From Bacteroidales bacterium H3 (GTDB taxonomy: Bacteria; Bacteroidota; Bacteroidia; Bacteroidales; Muribaculaceae), in the NCBI GenBank assembly GCA_001701135.1, contig DAAN01000030.1, positions 1 to 64,000 on the forward strand: DNA of 64,000 nucleotides, written 5' to 3'. A program made the translations under genes and the position numbers. Below are positions 26,110 through 35,955 of this stretch, piece after piece; position 1 is the stretch's first letter, and each line of letters begins with the position of its first letter. The notes below the pieces were generated by a model. The model saw only the letters and a list, made by a program, of their open reading frames with translations. It did no database searches and was not told the DNA's origin.

Positions 26110-27738
26110 TTACTTCTTGATGATTTTGTTTACTGATTTATAGCCATTCGAAGTCACTACATTCACAATGTAGAGGCCGGGAGCTGCAGTCGACATGTCG
26201 ACTGCGACCTCCGACATTCCGGCCGCAGGAACGATGTTTGCTATCATGGCACCGCTTACCGAGAATACCTGGCAGGAAGCAAGTGCCTCGGTGGAGCTGA
26301 CGACGAGGGTGGTTGTGACGGGGTTGGGCCCCGCGCTGACAAGCACACCGGGAGCAGCAACATCGATCAATCCCGACAGTGACTTATAAAAATTGTCAGG
26401 GATGACATTGGTCTGACCAGAAATTTTTCGCAGAGCGGGATATGATTTTCCGCTCTCAGTTCTCCACTCCCAGATGTTATCGAAATCCCAGCCTGTGACC
26501 TGACGGAAAAGCGCGAGGCTCGAGAGATCGTTGGCCGAGCGGAGTGTTGCGGGATAACCGTATGCGCTCCACGAACCGTGACCGGGTGTGATGTCGGTCC
26601 AGGCATTGTTTTCGCTCACTATATTGCGGGAATCGCTGTTGCCGCTGAAGCGTGCGCTATAATTCATGGAAGAAGTAACAGAAGAATTAAGAGCTACGGA
26701 ATGACGGATATTGCCGTAATTCGCACCTGCCACACCTGCCACGAAATCAAGTCCCTTGACAGAGCCGGAAGCGTAGACATTCTGAATCACGCCGGCGTTT
26801 TTACCTACGAGACCGCCGACAGCACAGTCGGCAGTGTTGGATACGGCGGCGCCACTGTAGCAATCAGAAATCACAGCACCGACGTTGTCACCTACGAGAC
26901 CGCCGGTGCACACCGAGTTTGCATTCACCTCACCGGTGGTATAACAAGCCTTGATTGTGCCGGATGTGGCGTAGCCTACGAGTATACCTGCATAGGTGGA
27001 GCCGGTGATATCGGCGTTGACTACGCCGAGATTTTTGATTTCACCATTTTTAAGGCCACCGAAAAGGCCCACAGCTTCACCGACAGCTGTCTCCGTCAGC
27101 CTGAGATTGGAAATCGAATGGCCTGCGCCATCGAAGTGACCGCGGAAAGGCGAACCTTTGGAGGCGATAGGAGTGTCAAGCGTCGACGCATCTATGTCGG
27201 CATCGAGACGGAGATAAACATCTTCGGCCCAGTCAATTGATGTGGAGGCAAACTCCTTGAGGTCGTCGATATTCTTCAGGATAAAAGGATTATCCTGAGT
27301 TCCCTCACCGCCGGAGTAGGCATCCGATCGACCCGGTACCACGTTGATAAAGAGGTCGCCCGACTGACCGCCGGATGCGTTTTTGGCAATGAAGCCAAGT
27401 TCGGTAAGACCTGCAAGCTCGGTGTCATTCAGTTCGTAAAAACTTTTGATGTCGGCGATCTTGAAGGTGTAGGTGCCTGCGCTGCCAGTCATCTGAAATT
27501 TGGAGGTGTGGACATCGGCCCACTTCCACGAAGGGGTCTTTTCCTTCCCGTTGATACTTTTGCACCATGTGTAGCAATACACTGTGCTTCCGAGATCCTG
27601 ATCTGTCTGAATCTTCACTTCCAACACCTTGTTGGTGACGGCAGGTGACGGCGTGGATGTAATTGATTCAGCGACGGCGGTAAACCCGACACCTGAAACC
27701 AACGACATCGCCAGCAGACATTGCTGAAGGTTGTTCAT
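26110..27738 (-). CDS. GLUG-repeat secreted protein with T9SS-type C-terminal domain
   Basis: The ATG at 27738 gives 542 residues with a signal peptide (MNNLQQCLLAMSLVSGVGFTAVAES). An N-terminal CBM-like strand region (about 30-115, YCYTWCKSINGKEKTPSWKW) resembles the starch-binding modules of the downstream amylase. The centre holds several GLUG-type repeats (GGLVGDNVG, GGLVGKNAG, AGILVGYATSG). The last 75 residues match a type A sorting domain of the type IX secretion system (AGPNPVTTTLVVSS to LYIVNVVTSNGYKSVNKIIKK). It may be surface-bound and help capture starch, as inferred from its neighbour. The longer frame to 27867 runs through the promoter. Confidence 0.82.
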   Translation of the reverse strand: MNNLQQCLLAMSLVSGVGFTAVAESITSTPSPAVTNKVLEVKIQTDQDLGSTVYCYTWCKSINGKEKTPSWKWADVHTSKFQMTGSAGTYTFKIADIKSFYELNDTELAGLTELGFIAKNASGGQSGDLFINVVPGRSDAYSGGEGTQDNPFILKNIDDLKEFASTSIDWAEDVYLRLDADIDASTLDTPIASKGSPFRGHFDGAGHSISNLRLTETAVGEAVGLFGGLKNGEIKNLGVVNADITGSTYAGILVGYATSGTIKACYTTGEVNANSVCTGGLVGDNVGAVISDCYSGAAVSNTADCAVGGLVGKNAGVIQNVYASGSVKGLDFVAGVAGANYGNIRHSVALNSSVTSSMNYSARFSGNSDSRNIVSENNAWTDITPGHGSWSAYGYPATLRSANDLSSLALFRQVTGWDFDNIWEWRTESGKSYPALRKISGQTNVIPDNFYKSLSGLIDVAAPGVLVSAGPNPVTTTLVVSSTEALASCQVFSVSGAMIANIVPAAGMSEVAVDMSTAAPGLYIVNVVTSNGYKSVNKIIKK

Positions 27739-27812
27739 TGAAAATGATTTGAAAGATTTAAGTAAGATAAAAAATATTGAATGTAAGCTAGGCAGATTGT
27801 TACTGCCGTTTG

Positions 27813-27820
27813 CAAAGGTA
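27813..27820 (-). promoter_or_regulatory. -7 box for the GLUG-amylase unit
   Basis: The minus strand reads TACCTTTG, 74 bases before the ATG at 27738, inside the longer open frame, which supports the shorter start. Confidence 0.6.
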
Positions 27821-27979
27821 GCATTTATTATCGAAACGGCAAACTTAAATATCGAATTTATCAGCAATGATGTTGAATAACATATTTTTCCAACTACATT
27901 ATGTGGCTATGAGACAGAAAGTTGAGTCCTGACGGGTAAACCGGGTAGAGTTTTTCCTTAAAACATTTTGCTAATTTTC

Positions 27980-28010
27980 TTTGTAGTTTCGTAGAATATT
28001 GCTACTTTTG
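27980..28010 (+). promoter_or_regulatory. Full -33/-7 promoter for gltB
   Basis: TTTG (27980-27983), a 19-base spacer, then TACTTTTG (28003-28010). Spacing and both boxes fit the Bacteroides consensus. The leader to the ATG is about 80 bases. Confidence 0.75.
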
Positions 28011-28096
28011 CGATGTGATTCACAACAATTCGTCACTATTTTCCGATTTGTACTGAATTTTAGCGTAAAAAGAACGTTTTATCTCACATAAATCAA

Positions 28097-31000
28097 ATGG
28101 CGTATACTTCCATTAATTCTCGAGGACTGTATGACCCCCGCTTCGAACACGATGCGTGCGGCGTGGGGCTTCTGGTCAATGTCAAAGGGATTAAAAGTCA
28201 CCGGCTGGTGGAACAAGGTCTGCAGGTGCTGGAACACATGGTTCACCGCGGCGCCGAAGGTGCCGATCCCAAGACAGGCGACGGCGCCGGCATCATGGTG
28301 CAGGTGCCTCACGAATTCATTCTGCTTCAGGGCATTCCCGTGCCTGAAAAAGGGCGTTACGGAACCGGTCTGGTGTTCATGCCTCACAATGAGGAGTCGC
28401 AGCAGATCATTCTCGACATTTTCGAACGCGAGGCACTGGCCTTGGGGCTGAAACTTATGGCCGTACGCAATGTGCCCACCAACAACGGACAGCTTGGCGA
28501 AGTGGCCCGCTCGGCAGAGCCGGCTATCAAGCAGATTTTCGTTTCCGACGAGGAAACCGACGATCCCATCGAGATCCGCCTTTATCTCCTGCGCAAAAGC
28601 GTAGAGAAAAAGGTGCGGGAATCTGTCGAAATCGAGGGCAAGGAAGATTTTTATGTTTGCTCGCTATCTTCGCGGGTGATAGTATATAAAGGTATGCTGT
28701 CGAGTCTGCAGCTGCGCTATTATTACCCCGACCTGATGAATCCCCGTTTCACCACAGCCATGGCTCTGGTGCATTCGCGATTCTCCACAAACACATTCCC
28801 CACCTGGTCGCTTGCCCAGCCATTCCGCATGCTCGGCCACAACGGCGAAATCAACACCATCCAGGGCAACCGTCTCTGGATGAAAGCCCGCGAAAGTTCG
28901 CTCAAAGCAGAGTCATTTCACGGATATGACATCACTCCTATATGCCAGGAGGGGATGAGCGACTCGGCATCGCTCGACAACGTGCTCGAATACTTCGTCA
29001 TGGCAGGCATGAGTCTGCCACATGCGCTGGCCATGCTGGTGCCTGAATCGTTCAACGACAAGAACCCGATTTCGTCGCGTCTGAAAGCATTCTACGAATA
29101 TCATTCAATCCTCATGGAGGCATGGGACGGTCCGGCAGCCCTGCTGTTTACCGACGGTCGATACGCCGGCGGCATGCTTGACCGCAACGGTCTGCGTCCG
29201 GCCCGCTACCTTATCACCAACAACGACACGGTGGTCATCGCTTCCGAGACCGGCGTGCTACCGTTCGAGGCTTCCGAAATCAAGGAGAAAGGCCGTCTGC
29301 GTCCCGGCAAGATGATGATCGTGGACATGCAGGAGGGCAAAATTTATCACGACGAGGAAATCAAGGAGAAACTGGCCGACCAGTTTCCTTACCGCGACTG
29401 GCTCAGCCGCAACCGCATCAACCTCGACTCCATCTCCTCCGGCCGAAAAATCGCCGTGGAAGTGAAAGAGGCCGAGCGTCTGAAAAAAGCATTCTTCTAC
29501 ACCCGCGAGGAAGTGGAGAAAATCATGATTCCTATGGCCGTCGATGCCAAGGAACCTGTCAATTCCATGGGCAAAGACACCCCTCTGGCAGTGCTTTCCG
29601 AACTTCCCCAGCTGATGTACACATATTTCCGTCAGCATTTCGCTCAGGTCACCAACCCGCCTATCGACCCTCTGCGCGAGGAACTTGTGATGAGCCTCGA
29701 CAGCTACATCGGAGCTGTGGGCATGTGGCCAAACAAAATGTCGGCCGATCTATGCAAGATGGTGCTTCTTAAACGCCCCATCATCACCAACCGCGAGCTC
29801 GACCTGCTCTGCAACCTGCGTTATCTCGGGTTCATCACCCGCAAGCTCAACATGACATTCCCGGTAGAAGAGGGTTCTGAGGGAATGGCCAAAGGACTTG
29901 AACGCCTCTGCGAGGAAGCCGAGCAGGCAGTTGACGAGGGTTGCAACTATATTATTCTCTCCGACCGCGGTGTCGATGCCAAAAACGCGCCGATTCCGGC
30001 GTTGCTGGCCACCTCTGCAGTGCATCACCGCCTGATCCACAAGAAAAAACGTACACAGACAGCCCTTGTGGTTGAAACCGCCGATGCGCGCGAGGTGATG
30101 CACTTCGCACTGCTTGCAGGTTATGGTGCCTCGGCCATCAACCCCTATCTGGCATTCTCCGTTCTCGACGATCTTGTCAAGAAAAAGGAAATCCAGCTCG
30201 ACACCCGCACAGCCATAAACAATTTCATCAAGGCTGTCGACAAGGGCCTGTTGAAAGTAATGTCGAAAATGGGCATCTCTACCCTTACCTCCTACAAGGG
30301 CGCACAGCTCTTCGAGGCAATCGGTCTCTCAGAGGAAACATGCCATAAATATTTCGGCAACACAGTCAGCAAAATCGGCGGTATCGGTCTCGAAGCCATG
30401 ACAAAGGATATTCTTTCGGCTCATAAAGAGGCATTCGGCGATCATTTCGACAACACCGCCCCGCTCCCGTTCACCGGCTACTACTCGTTCCGCAAAGATG
30501 GCGAGGAACATGCCTGGAATCCCGAGACCATTGCCAAACTGCAACTCTCGACCCGACTCGGCGACTATGCCAAATTCAAGGAGTATACCGAACTTGTCAA
30601 TCACAAGCCGTCGCCCATCTTCATTCGTGATTTCCTTGACTTCCGCCCCGGCACTCCCATACCTCTTGAGGAGGTTGAGCCTGAAGAAGCCATCATGCAC
30701 CGTTTCGTCACCGGCGCCATGTCGTTCGGTTCGATCAGCAAAGAGGCGCATGAAGCAATGGCCATCGCCATGAACGCTATCGGCGCACGCTCCAACACCG
30801 GTGAGGGAGGCGAGGATGCTGCACGTTTCAAGCCCCGCGAGGATGGCACTTCGGCCCGTTCGGCAATCAAGCAGGTAGCCTCAGGCCGTTTCGGCGTCAC
30901 CGCAGAGTATCTTGTCAATGCCGACGAAATCCAGATCAAGGTGGCTCAGGGCGCCAAGCCCGGCGAAGGAGGCCAGCTCCCCGGCTTCAAGGTCGACAAA

Positions 31001-32599
31001 ATTATTGCCAAGACCCGCCACTCTATCCCCGGTCTTACCCTGATTTCACCTCCGCCTCACCACGATATCTACTCCATCGAGGACCTGGCTCAGCTGATTT
31101 TCGACCTCAAGAACGTAAACCCGCACGCCAAGGTGAGTGTCAAACTCGTAGCCGAGAGTGGCGTCGGCACCATTGCGGCCGGCGTTGCTAAAGCCAAAAG
31201 CGACCTCATCACCATCAGCGGCAGCGACGGCGGCACGGGCGCATCGCCGGCCAGCTCGATCCACTATGCGGGCGTGCCTGTTGAAATCGGCCTGGCCGAG
31301 ACACAGCAGACTCTCGTAATAAACAACCTGCGCGGTCAGGTGAAACTTCAGGCCGACGGCCAGCTTAAATCGGGACGCGACGTACTCATCATGGCCATGC
31401 TCGGCGCCGAAGAATATGGCTTCGCCACCAGCGCGCTCATTGTTTTGGGCTGTGTGATGATGCGCAAATGCCACATGAACACATGCCCCATGGGTGTCGC
31501 CACACAGAATCCCGAACTGCGCAAACGCTTCATCGGTCACTCGAAATATCTGATCAACTTCTTCCGATTTCTGGCCCGCGACATCCGCGAGACAATGGCA
31601 AGCCTCGGCATCCGCAAGATGGATGACATCATAGGCCGCGCCGACATGCTGATGGTCAACGACGAGTTGCGCAAATGCCACGCTCCCGGTCTGCGCTTCG
31701 ACAAGATTCTGTTCATGCCCGAAGAATCGACTGAAAACGCGATCATCAACACCACCGCCCAGGTTCACAACATCGACAAAGTTCTCGACCGGGAAATCAT
31801 CTCGCGCTCATTTGCCGCAATAGATGCCGGCATGCCTGTGGAACTGGAGTTCCCTATCGCCAACACCGACCGTGCTGTCGGCGCCATGCTCGCGGGCACC
31901 CTCGCAAAAAAATATGGCGAGGAAGGATTGCCCGACGGCACCATCAAGTGCACATTCACCGGCTCGGCAGGCCAGAGCTTCGGCGCGTTCCTGGCGCACG
32001 GCATAGAGTTCCGCCTCTATGGTGATGCCAACGACTATGTGGGCAAGTCGCTCTCCGGCGGCAAGATTGTAATCGCCCCGGCCGACGGCACTGCATATCC
32101 TCCCGAAAAGAACATCATCGCAGGCAACACCCTTCTCTACGGCGCCACATCCGGAGAGATCTATATCAACGGTCAGGTGGGCGAACGTTTCTGTGTCCGC
32201 AATTCAGGCGCCACCGCTGTGGTTGAAGGTGTGGGCGACCACTGCTGCGAATACATGACCGGCGGACGCACAGTGGTGCTCGGTCCCACGGGCCGTAACT
32301 TCGCAGCCGGTATGAGCGGCGGAGTTGCATACGTGTGGAACCCCAACGGCGATTTCGACTACTTCTGCAACATGGAGCTGGTGGAACTCTCGCTCATCGA
32401 GGATGTGGCCGACAACCGGGAACTCCACCGTCTGATTTCCGCCCACTACAAGCACACACGCTCGCCACTGGCACAGCGTATGCTCGACGACTGGGACAAC
32501 TACGTGAAGCAATTCGTAAAGGTTGTGCCCATCGAGTACAAGAAGGTCATGGAAGCCGAAAAGGCCGAAAAAGCAGCCCTGGCGGAAGTGGCAAAATAA
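28097..32599 (+). CDS. gltB: Glutamate synthase large subunit
   Basis: A 1500-residue protein. The N-terminal glutamine amidotransferase domain begins at C21 (HDACGVGLLVN) after a 20-residue propeptide that must be removed. The central domain and the FMN-binding synthase domain follow (GGQLPGFKVD, ISGSDGGTGASPASSI). A 3Fe-4S cysteine cluster (CVMMRKCHMNTCPMGVAT) and the C-terminal GXGXG helix (TGSAGQSFGAFLAHG onward) complete it. With GltD it makes two glutamates from glutamine and 2-oxoglutarate using NAD(P)H. Length is typical. A MITE-like element separates it from gltD. Confidence 0.97.
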   Translation: MAYTSINSRGLYDPRFEHDACGVGLLVNVKGIKSHRLVEQGLQVLEHMVHRGAEGADPKTGDGAGIMVQVPHEFILLQGIPVPEKGRYGTGLVFMPHNEESQQIILDIFEREALALGLKLMAVRNVPTNNGQLGEVARSAEPAIKQIFVSDEETDDPIEIRLYLLRKSVEKKVRESVEIEGKEDFYVCSLSSRVIVYKGMLSSLQLRYYYPDLMNPRFTTAMALVHSRFSTNTFPTWSLAQPFRMLGHNGEINTIQGNRLWMKARESSLKAESFHGYDITPICQEGMSDSASLDNVLEYFVMAGMSLPHALAMLVPESFNDKNPISSRLKAFYEYHSILMEAWDGPAALLFTDGRYAGGMLDRNGLRPARYLITNNDTVVIASETGVLPFEASEIKEKGRLRPGKMMIVDMQEGKIYHDEEIKEKLADQFPYRDWLSRNRINLDSISSGRKIAVEVKEAERLKKAFFYTREEVEKIMIPMAVDAKEPVNSMGKDTPLAVLSELPQLMYTYFRQHFAQVTNPPIDPLREELVMSLDSYIGAVGMWPNKMSADLCKMVLLKRPIITNRELDLLCNLRYLGFITRKLNMTFPVEEGSEGMAKGLERLCEEAEQAVDEGCNYIILSDRGVDAKNAPIPALLATSAVHHRLIHKKKRTQTALVVETADAREVMHFALLAGYGASAINPYLAFSVLDDLVKKKEIQLDTRTAINNFIKAVDKGLLKVMSKMGISTLTSYKGAQLFEAIGLSEETCHKYFGNTVSKIGGIGLEAMTKDILSAHKEAFGDHFDNTAPLPFTGYYSFRKDGEEHAWNPETIAKLQLSTRLGDYAKFKEYTELVNHKPSPIFIRDFLDFRPGTPIPLEEVEPEEAIMHRFVTGAMSFGSISKEAHEAMAIAMNAIGARSNTGEGGEDAARFKPREDGTSARSAIKQVASGRFGVTAEYLVNADEIQIKVAQGAKPGEGGQLPGFKVDKIIAKTRHSIPGLTLISPPPHHDIYSIEDLAQLIFDLKNVNPHAKVSVKLVAESGVGTIAAGVAKAKSDLITISGSDGGTGASPASSIHYAGVPVEIGLAETQQTLVINNLRGQVKLQADGQLKSGRDVLIMAMLGAEEYGFATSALIVLGCVMMRKCHMNTCPMGVATQNPELRKRFIGHSKYLINFFRFLARDIRETMASLGIRKMDDIIGRADMLMVNDELRKCHAPGLRFDKILFMPEESTENAIINTTAQVHNIDKVLDREIISRSFAAIDAGMPVELEFPIANTDRAVGAMLAGTLAKKYGEEGLPDGTIKCTFTGSAGQSFGAFLAHGIEFRLYGDANDYVGKSLSGGKIVIAPADGTAYPPEKNIIAGNTLLYGATSGEIYINGQVGERFCVRNSGATAVVEGVGDHCCEYMTGGRTVVLGPTGRNFAAGMSGGVAYVWNPNGDFDYFCNMELVELSLIEDVADNRELHRLISAHYKHTRSPLAQRMLDDWDNYVKQFVKVVPIEYKKVMEAEKAEKAALAEVAK

Positions 32600-32616
32600 C
32601 AGAAGTCTCAACCTAA

Positions 32617-32960
32617 GAGCTTGTTTAATAATAAATGTTGCCGATAGGGTCGCATATACTGAGCCTGATTTCGTCGTGTGACGAAGGAGTGTACGTGTGT
32701 ACACGACTGAGGAACAGGACGAAAGCAGGCCGGGATATGCGAAACAAAGGTAACTCTTCACAAAAGATATTACTCAGAAACATGAAAATAAGTTTTAATA
32801 GATGTGAATGTCATGAAAATAATACCATGTGTCGGCCACTGTCCGGCATCTTTCTGTTTGCGCATCGGTCGTTATGGACCCCCATAACTCCCTCAACGCA
32901 AGCAGAAATCTGCTCGGACATTGACCGCCCTATCGGTAACATTTATTATTAAACAAGCTC
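32617..32960. mobile_element. MITE-like element with 33-bp terminal inverted repeats
   Basis: Left end 32617-32649 and right end 32928-32960 are inverted copies with one mismatch (outer bases GAGCTTGTTTAATAATAAAT), flanked by TAA on each side as a possible 3-bp target duplication. The interior has no gene. It holds a second large imperfect hairpin (32651-32675 with 32718-32741), GTTATGG-ACCC-CCATAAC near 32880, and a minus-strand -7-like box (TACCTTTG, about 32746-32753). No transposase is encoded, so it would depend on one supplied in trans. It separates gltB from gltD and may alter their cotranscription. Confidence 0.72.
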
Positions 32961-32978
32961 TAAAGAACTTATATCAAA

Positions 32979-34409
32979 ATGGGAAATCCCAAAGCTTTCC
33001 TTTCAATCGACCGCCAGGAAGGCGGCTATCGTCCCAAAGAGGAGCGAGTTAAAGATTATAATGAGGTTGAGAAACGCCTCAACAGCGTGGAACGGCGCGC
33101 GCAGGCATCGCGATGCATGGAGTGCGGCGTACCATTCTGCCACTGGAGCTGCCCTCTGGGCAACCGCCAGCCCGAATGGCAGGACCGTCTCTACAAAGAT
33201 GACATCGAGGGAGCCTACCGCCTTCTCTCCATGACCGACGACTTCCCCGAATTCACTGGCCGCATCTGTCCGGCCCTGTGCGAAAAGGGGTGTGTGCTCA
33301 ATCAGCAGCATCAGGCCGTGACCGTGCGCGAAAACGAGCTTGCCATAGTGGAACGAGCCTTTGCCGAAGGTCGCATCCGTCCGGTGCAGCCCCCGTTCCG
33401 CACCGGCAAAAAAGTGGCGGTGATCGGTTCGGGACCCGCCGGTCTGGCGTGCGCCAACCGTCTGAATCACGCCGGACACACAGTCACCGTTTTCGAGAAA
33501 AACGAAGCACCCGGCGGACTGCTCCGTTTCGGCATTCCTGATTTCAAACTCGACAAGGCTGTGATCGACCGCCGCGTCGACATCATGAAAGCCGAAGGTG
33601 TGGAATTCCGCTGCAACAGCCACGTAGGCAAAGATGTCACAGCTGAGGAACTGATGCGCGATTATGATGCCATTTGCCTTGCCATGGGTGCCGAGGTGCC
33701 CCGTAACCTCAACGTAGAAGGACGCGACCTCAAAGGTGTGCACTTCGCCCTCGAACTTCTCCAGCAGCAGAACCGCGTGAATGCCGGCGTCAAGATCCCC
33801 GCTGCCGAACGCATCTCGGCCAAAGGGAAGAATGTGCTCGTAATCGGCGGCGGCGACACCGGCAGCGACTGTGTAGGCACCTCACACCGTCAGGGCGCTC
33901 TCTCCGTCACCCAGATTGAAATCATGCCCAAACCACCGGTAGGGGATAACCCCGCCACCCCGTGGCCTTACTGGCCTGTGGTGCTGAAGACGTCGAGCAG
34001 CCACGAAGAGGGTTGCGACCGCCGCTGGCTCCTCGACACCCGCCGATTCGTACCTGACGAAAAAGGTAATGTCAAAGAGGTGGAGGTCGAAGAAGTGGAG
34101 TGGGAGAAAGATCCTGCCACAGGCCGCATGAATCTGAAGCACACCGGAAAAAAATCCACCATCAAGGCCGAACTGGTGCTTCTGGCCATGGGCTTCACCA
34201 ATCCGGTGGCCGAAGGTATTATCAACGACCTCGGACTGGAAAAAGATGCCCGCGGAAATGTGAAGACAGCCGCCACCACACACGCCACAAGTGTCGACAA
34301 AGTGTTCGCTGCCGGCGATGTGAACACCGGAGCCTCACTGGTGGTACGCTGCATCGCCGCCGGCCGTGACACTGCAAAAGCAATCGACAAATATCTCATG
34401 GGCGAATAA
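32979..34409 (+). CDS. gltD: Glutamate synthase small subunit
   Basis: A 476-residue flavoprotein. The N-terminal cysteine sets for two 4Fe-4S clusters are in CMECGVPFCHWSCPLGN and CPALCEKGC. The FAD-binding GXGXXG is VIGSGPAGLACANRL, and the NAD(P)H-binding loop is VIGGGDTGSDCVG. The C-terminal AAGDVNTGASLVVRCIAAGRD closes the FAD site. It passes electrons from NAD(P)H to GltB. The start codon lies 18 bases after the MITE-like element, so its ribosome-binding region borders the insertion. Confidence 0.96.
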   Translation: MGNPKAFLSIDRQEGGYRPKEERVKDYNEVEKRLNSVERRAQASRCMECGVPFCHWSCPLGNRQPEWQDRLYKDDIEGAYRLLSMTDDFPEFTGRICPALCEKGCVLNQQHQAVTVRENELAIVERAFAEGRIRPVQPPFRTGKKVAVIGSGPAGLACANRLNHAGHTVTVFEKNEAPGGLLRFGIPDFKLDKAVIDRRVDIMKAEGVEFRCNSHVGKDVTAEELMRDYDAICLAMGAEVPRNLNVEGRDLKGVHFALELLQQQNRVNAGVKIPAAERISAKGKNVLVIGGGDTGSDCVGTSHRQGALSVTQIEIMPKPPVGDNPATPWPYWPVVLKTSSSHEEGCDRRWLLDTRRFVPDEKGNVKEVEVEEVEWEKDPATGRMNLKHTGKKSTIKAELVLLAMGFTNPVAEGIINDLGLEKDARGNVKTAATTHATSVDKVFAAGDVNTGASLVVRCIAAGRDTAKAIDKYLMGE

Positions 34410-34452
34410 TCCCTGAAACAGCAACCTTCTGATTTATCAAGATAGTAACGTG

Positions 34453-34494
34453 ATCCGTGCCCCTCGCTGAACAGCGACAGGCACGGATTTTTCA
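34453..34494 (+). terminator. Rho-independent terminator after gltD
   Basis: ATCCGTGCC pairs with GGCACGGAT; an inner TCGCTG/CAGCGA stem extends the hairpin, and a short T-run follows. Confidence 0.85.
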
Positions 34495-34511
34495 TGTTTT
34501 AATTGCACATT

Positions 34512-34526
34512 TGTCACATAATGACA
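34512..34526. promoter_or_regulatory. Dyad TGTCA-N5-TGACA upstream of lysC
   Basis: A symmetrical 15-bp site about 40 bases upstream of the lysC -7 box, a fitting position for a transcription factor of the CRP/FNR type. No direct evidence of binding. Confidence 0.35.
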
Positions 34527-34567
34527 CATTTCCCTAACAAGAATTTTTCTATATAAGGATTTTATTG

Positions 34568-34575
34568 TAATTTTG
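34568..34575 (+). promoter_or_regulatory. -7 box for lysC-lysA
   Basis: TAATTTTG, 25 bases before the lysC ATG. Confidence 0.65.
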
Positions 34576-34600
34576 CCAAAATTTCAATCGAACTGTAAAT

Positions 34601-35920
34601 ATGAAAGTATTAAAATTCGGAGGCACCTCGGTCGGATCGGCCGACCGCATCCAGCATGTAGCCGACCTGGTATCGAGCCGCGACCGCAACATCGTGGTGC
34701 TTTCAGCTATGTCGGGTACCACTAATATGCTTGTCGAGATTTCAGACTATCTCTACAAAGGTAACGCCGAAGCAGCCGTGAGGCTCATAGGCATGCTCGA
34801 AGAGAAGTATATTCTCACAGTGAACAATCTCTACACCAAACCCGAGAGCAAACAGGAAGCGCTTGAAGTAATCAAAGATGTCTTCTCGCTGCTCCGCTCC
34901 TACGCCCGAAAACATACTTTCACAGCTGTCGATGAAAAGGTTATCCTCGCTCAGGGCGAAATCATGAGCGTTGCCATGATGACCGCTCTGCTCAACGAGC
35001 GCGGTCTAAAGGCCGTTGCGCTCCCCGCTCTCGAGTTCATGAAGACCAACGCCGACGCCGACCCCGATATGGCTCACATTGAAAACCATATCAAACCTCT
35101 GCTCGACGCAGCGCCCGAGGCTGAAATCTTCATTACACAGGGTTTTATCTGTCGCAATGCCGCCGGCGAAGTCGACAATCTACAGCGCGGAGGAAGCGAC
35201 TACACCGCCTCGATCATCGGAGCTGCCGTCAATGCCGACGAAATTGAAATCTGGACCGACATCGACGGCATGCACAACAACGACCCCCGATTCGTGGAGA
35301 AAACCCGTCCGGTGCATAACCTCCACTTCGAGGAAGCATCCGAGCTGGCCTATTTCGGCGCAAAGATTCTGCACCCCACATGCGTGCTCCCCGCAAAGAT
35401 GAGCAACATTCCAGTGCGTCTTCTCAACACGCTTGAACCTACCGCCGAAGGCACTTTGATTTCAAGCAAAACCTCAACGCCCCACATCAAAGCTGTAGCT
35501 GCCAAGGACAACATCACGGCCATAAAAATCAAAAGTTCGCGCATGCTTCTGGCCTATGGCTATCTCAAAAGCGTGTTCGAGACTTTCGAGCAGTATAAGA
35601 CTCCCATCGACATGATAGCCACCAGCGAGGTGGGTGTCTCTCTAACCATCGACAACGACAAATTTCTGCCCGAAATCCTCAGTGATCTCAAGAAATTCGG
35701 CACCGTGACTGTCGACAAGGACATGGTGATCATCTGCGTAGTCGGCGATATGGAATGGACCAACACCGGATATGAAGCCAAGGCCCTCGACGCGCTTTCC
35801 GACATACCCGTGCGCATGATTTCGTATGGTGGCAGCAACTACAATATCTCTTTCCTCATCCGCAAGGAAGACAAGGTGAAAGCTCTCAACTCACTTAGCA
35901 AAATGCTCTTCAAGGATTGA
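34601..35920 (+). CDS. lysC: Aspartate kinase
   Basis: A 439-residue monofunctional aspartokinase. The kinase domain has KFGGTSVGSADRIQ at the N-terminus and the ITQGFICRNAAGEVDNLQRGGSDYTASIIG signature. Two ACT domains follow (about 300-439; SRMLLAYGYLKSVFETFEQYKTPIDMIATSEVGVSLTID), typical of lysine-regulated enzymes. It makes aspartyl phosphate, the first step to lysine, threonine and methionine. It is followed directly by lysA, which suggests use mainly for lysine/DAP synthesis. Confidence 0.95.
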   Translation: MKVLKFGGTSVGSADRIQHVADLVSSRDRNIVVLSAMSGTTNMLVEISDYLYKGNAEAAVRLIGMLEEKYILTVNNLYTKPESKQEALEVIKDVFSLLRSYARKHTFTAVDEKVILAQGEIMSVAMMTALLNERGLKAVALPALEFMKTNADADPDMAHIENHIKPLLDAAPEAEIFITQGFICRNAAGEVDNLQRGGSDYTASIIGAAVNADEIEIWTDIDGMHNNDPRFVEKTRPVHNLHFEEASELAYFGAKILHPTCVLPAKMSNIPVRLLNTLEPTAEGTLISSKTSTPHIKAVAAKDNITAIKIKSSRMLLAYGYLKSVFETFEQYKTPIDMIATSEVGVSLTIDNDKFLPEILSDLKKFGTVTVDKDMVIICVVGDMEWTNTGYEAKALDALSDIPVRMISYGGSNYNISFLIRKEDKVKALNSLSKMLFKD

Positions 35921-35955
35921 GTATCTACTGTCTGACTAAACCTCCTACGTTTTCT

